Assembly (NCBI RefSeq): GCF_003075395.1
Contig: NZ_QDFV01000002.1
Location: 372,001 to 436,000, forward strand
Reading direction: 5' to 3'
Source of the DNA: Microbacterium sp. TPD7012
Lineage (GTDB): Bacteria > Actinomycetota > Actinomycetes > Actinomycetales > Microbacteriaceae
DNA: 64,000 nucleotides
In this document: positions 62,559-64,000 of the stretch, piece after piece
Numbering within the stretch: the first letter of the stretch is position 1
Layout: every line of letters begins with the position of its first letter
Position numbers and translations under genes: made by a program
The notes under the pieces: model-generated
What the model was told of the DNA's origin: nothing
Database searches by the model: none
What the model saw: only the letters and a program-made list of their open reading frames with translations

Positions 62559-63866
62559 ATGGATGAACTGCCCGTCGTGATCATCGGAGCGGGGCCGCAG
62601 GGCCTCGCCGCCGCGGCGCATGCGACCGAAAGCGGGCTGGACGCCGTCGTCCTCGAACGCGGGGATGCCGCCGCGGCCGCGGTCTCGGAATGGGGGCATG
62701 TGCGGCTGTTCTCCTCGTGGCCGGAGCTCACCGATGCGGCCGGTCGGCGCCTGCTCGAGCCGTCGGGGTGGTCGGCTCCGCCGGCCGGGTACCCGACGGG
62801 CGCGGAGTGGATCGAGGGATACCTCGCCCCACTGGCCGACGCACTGGGTGAGCGGGTCCGCTACGGGGTCACCGTCACCGGCGTCGCACGCCATGGCCGT
62901 GACAAGGTTGTCGACGGCGGACGTCGGAGTCAGCCGTTCGTGGTGCACACGCGAGATGCCGACGGCACCGAGAGCCGGCTCCTCGCACGTTCGGTGATCG
63001 ACGCCAGCGGCACGTGGGGGCAGCCGAACCCGGCGGGTGCGGACGGCTACCCTGCGCTGGGCGAGCCGGCCTCGGCAGATCGCATCTCCTATCGGATCCC
63101 CGACGACGTCGCCGCCTTCGCGGGCGCGCACGTGGTCGTGGTCGGAGCCGGCCATTCCGCGACGCACGCGGTGCTGCGACTGAGTGAGCTCGCACGCCGC
63201 GCACCGGGTACGCGGGTGACCTGGCTGCTGCGACGGGGAACCGCGACGAACGTGTTCGGAGGCGGTTCCGGCGCCGAGCTCCCCGAGCGGGCGGCTCTCG
63301 GAGCGCGCGCTCGCCGCGTGATCGAGTCCGGCGTGGTCGACGTCGTCACCGGGTTCCGTGTCGCCGAGTTCCGGGCACAGGACGGCGCTCTCCGCATCCG
63401 CTCGGACGACGGGCGAGAGGTCGCCGACGTCTCCCACGTGTTCGCGCTCACCGGATTCCGACCCGACTCCGACCTGCTCCGGGAGCTGCGCATCGATCTC
63501 GATCCCGCACTGGAGGCGGTCGCGGGGATCGCCGCCGAGATCGATCCGAACATCCACTCGTGCGGTTCGGTGTCGGCGACGGGTGCGCGTCAGCTCGCAC
63601 AGCCGGAGCAGGGTCTGTTCATCGTCGGCGCGAAGTCCTACGGGCGCGCGCCGACCTTCCTCGCCCTGACAGGCTTCGAGCAGGTGCGGAGCGTCGTCGC
63701 GCACCTCGCCGGAGATCACGAGTCCGCGGCCCGCAACGAGCTGGTGCTGCCGGACACCGGTGTCTGCGGAGGTGCGGGCGGTTTCGACGAGGGAGCGAGC
63801 GGATGCTGCGCCGCTCCTGCGCCCTCCGTGCTGCAGATCGGCTCGCGCCCTGTCGCGGTCGGCTGA
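62559..63866 (+). CDS. FAD/NAD(P)-dependent oxidoreductase of the arsenic locus
   Basis: 435 residues, GAGGAG before the ATG. N-terminal FAD motif VVIIGAGPQGLAAAAHA and second Rossmann motif VVVVGAGHSATHAVL, with DASGTWGQPNP and VFALTGFRPD, as in flavin monooxygenases. The C-terminal tail has GVCGGAGG and SGCCAAPAP, a likely metal- or arsenic-binding cysteine tail. Position between arsR and arsC suggests an ArsO-like or arsenic-linked role. Confidence 0.85.
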   Translation: MDELPVVIIGAGPQGLAAAAHATESGLDAVVLERGDAAAAAVSEWGHVRLFSSWPELTDAAGRRLLEPSGWSAPPAGYPTGAEWIEGYLAPLADALGERVRYGVTVTGVARHGRDKVVDGGRRSQPFVVHTRDADGTESRLLARSVIDASGTWGQPNPAGADGYPALGEPASADRISYRIPDDVAAFAGAHVVVVGAGHSATHAVLRLSELARRAPGTRVTWLLRRGTATNVFGGGSGAELPERAALGARARRVIESGVVDVVTGFRVAEFRAQDGALRIRSDDGREVADVSHVFALTGFRPDSDLLRELRIDLDPALEAVAGIAAEIDPNIHSCGSVSATGARQLAQPEQGLFIVGAKSYGRAPTFLALTGFEQVRSVVAHLAGDHESAARNELVLPDTGVCGGAGGFDEGASGCCAAPAPSVLQIGSRPVAVG

Positions 63867-63925
63867 TCCGAGCAGCCTCCCGCGCATCGATGAATGTCAG
63901 ACTGGAAACGTAGACAGGAGCCACC

Positions 63926-64000
63926 ATGCCCGACGCCGCATCCACCCCCTCCGTCCTGTTCGTGTGCGTGCACAACGCCGGCCGCTCGCAGATGGCCGCG
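63926..64000 (+). CDS. arsC: Arsenate reductase, LMW-phosphatase type (cut by right edge)
   Basis: Only 25 residues are visible, starting at ATG 63926 with CAGGAG upstream. VLFVCVHNAGRSQMAA contains the P-loop CX5R (CVHNAGR) of thioredoxin-type arsenate reductases. Reduces arsenate to arsenite. Ends at the window edge. Confidence 0.85.
   Translation, partial: MPDAASTPSVLFVCVHNAGRSQMAA

Noticed and set aside
1..64000. rRNA, tRNA or riboswitch genes
   Set aside because: No stretch with a convincing tRNA cloverleaf, rRNA core or known riboswitch pattern was seen by eye; a covariance-model scan would be needed to exclude weak ones.

Overview
The window looks like the chromosome of a high-GC actinobacterium, most likely Microbacterium or another Microbacteriaceae. 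The grounds are GC-rich codon use, many GTG starts, short overlapping operons, and families such as MarR, ECF sigma factors and XRE regulators with an MmyB-like ligand domain. This is inference from style; no rRNA or other phylogenetic marker is present.

Layout. (1) 1-1819 is chromosome: the start of a flotillin gene (cut by the left edge) and a marR regulator. (2) 1825-36680 is, on my reading, one Tn7-like transposon of about 34.9 kb. Both ends start or finish with a TGTCC..TCTCAC-type terminus, carry arrays of TnsB-like sites in inverted orientation, and are flanked by the 5-bp direct repeat TGAGG (1820-1824 and 36681-36685). Its core is tnsA-tnsB-tnsC-tniQ1-tniQ2 (2019-7864), followed by an XRE repressor and three small genes of unknown role. 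The cargo has two parts. The first (9998-27719) is a catabolic region: two esterases, a dehydrogenase, a secreted Asp-box sialidase-like protein, an IclR regulator, and a long operon with an amidohydrolase, class III aminotransferase, N-acyl-D-amino-acid deacylase, fumarylacetoacetase-like hydrolase, complete peptide-type ABC transporter, D-serine dehydratase/D-threonine aldolase-like enzyme and RidA. The second (27735-36192) is a defence-like region: a winged-helix protein, an OLD-family ATPase/TOPRIM nuclease, and a kinase-helicase fusion plus PLD nuclease resembling the type I Mokosh anti-phage system. The kinase-helicase gene is broken by an exact 457-bp out-of-frame tandem duplication. 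(3) Directly behind the right TGAGG lies a second, same-orientation transposon end (36686 onward), which suggests serial insertion of related elements at one site.

(4) 36.9-43.4 kb holds an SDR, an AlkC-like repair protein with an alkyltransferase-like protein, a GntR regulator with twin palindromic operators, an alpha/beta hydrolase, a TRIC-type membrane protein, and a MerR regulator. Two near-identical MerR-type promoters (19-bp spacer with dyad) precede the SDR and a SnoaL-like gene, which implies a small MerR regulon. (5) 43.8-64 kb is high-GC chromosome: GNAT, DUF1801, membrane proteins, an oxidoreductase, a two-component system, an XRE-cupin regulator, a rifampin ADP-ribosyltransferase (arr), an ECF sigma factor with a membrane partner, two regulator/oxidoreductase divergent pairs, a Zur-type box between a CobW-like gene and the zinc-free L36 paralogue, an extracellular-type nuclease, a fatty-acid desaturase, two VOC proteins, TetR, a CHY zinc-finger protein, and the start of an arsenic locus (arsR, FAD oxidoreductase, arsC cut by the right edge).

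No rRNA, tRNA or CRISPR array was seen.
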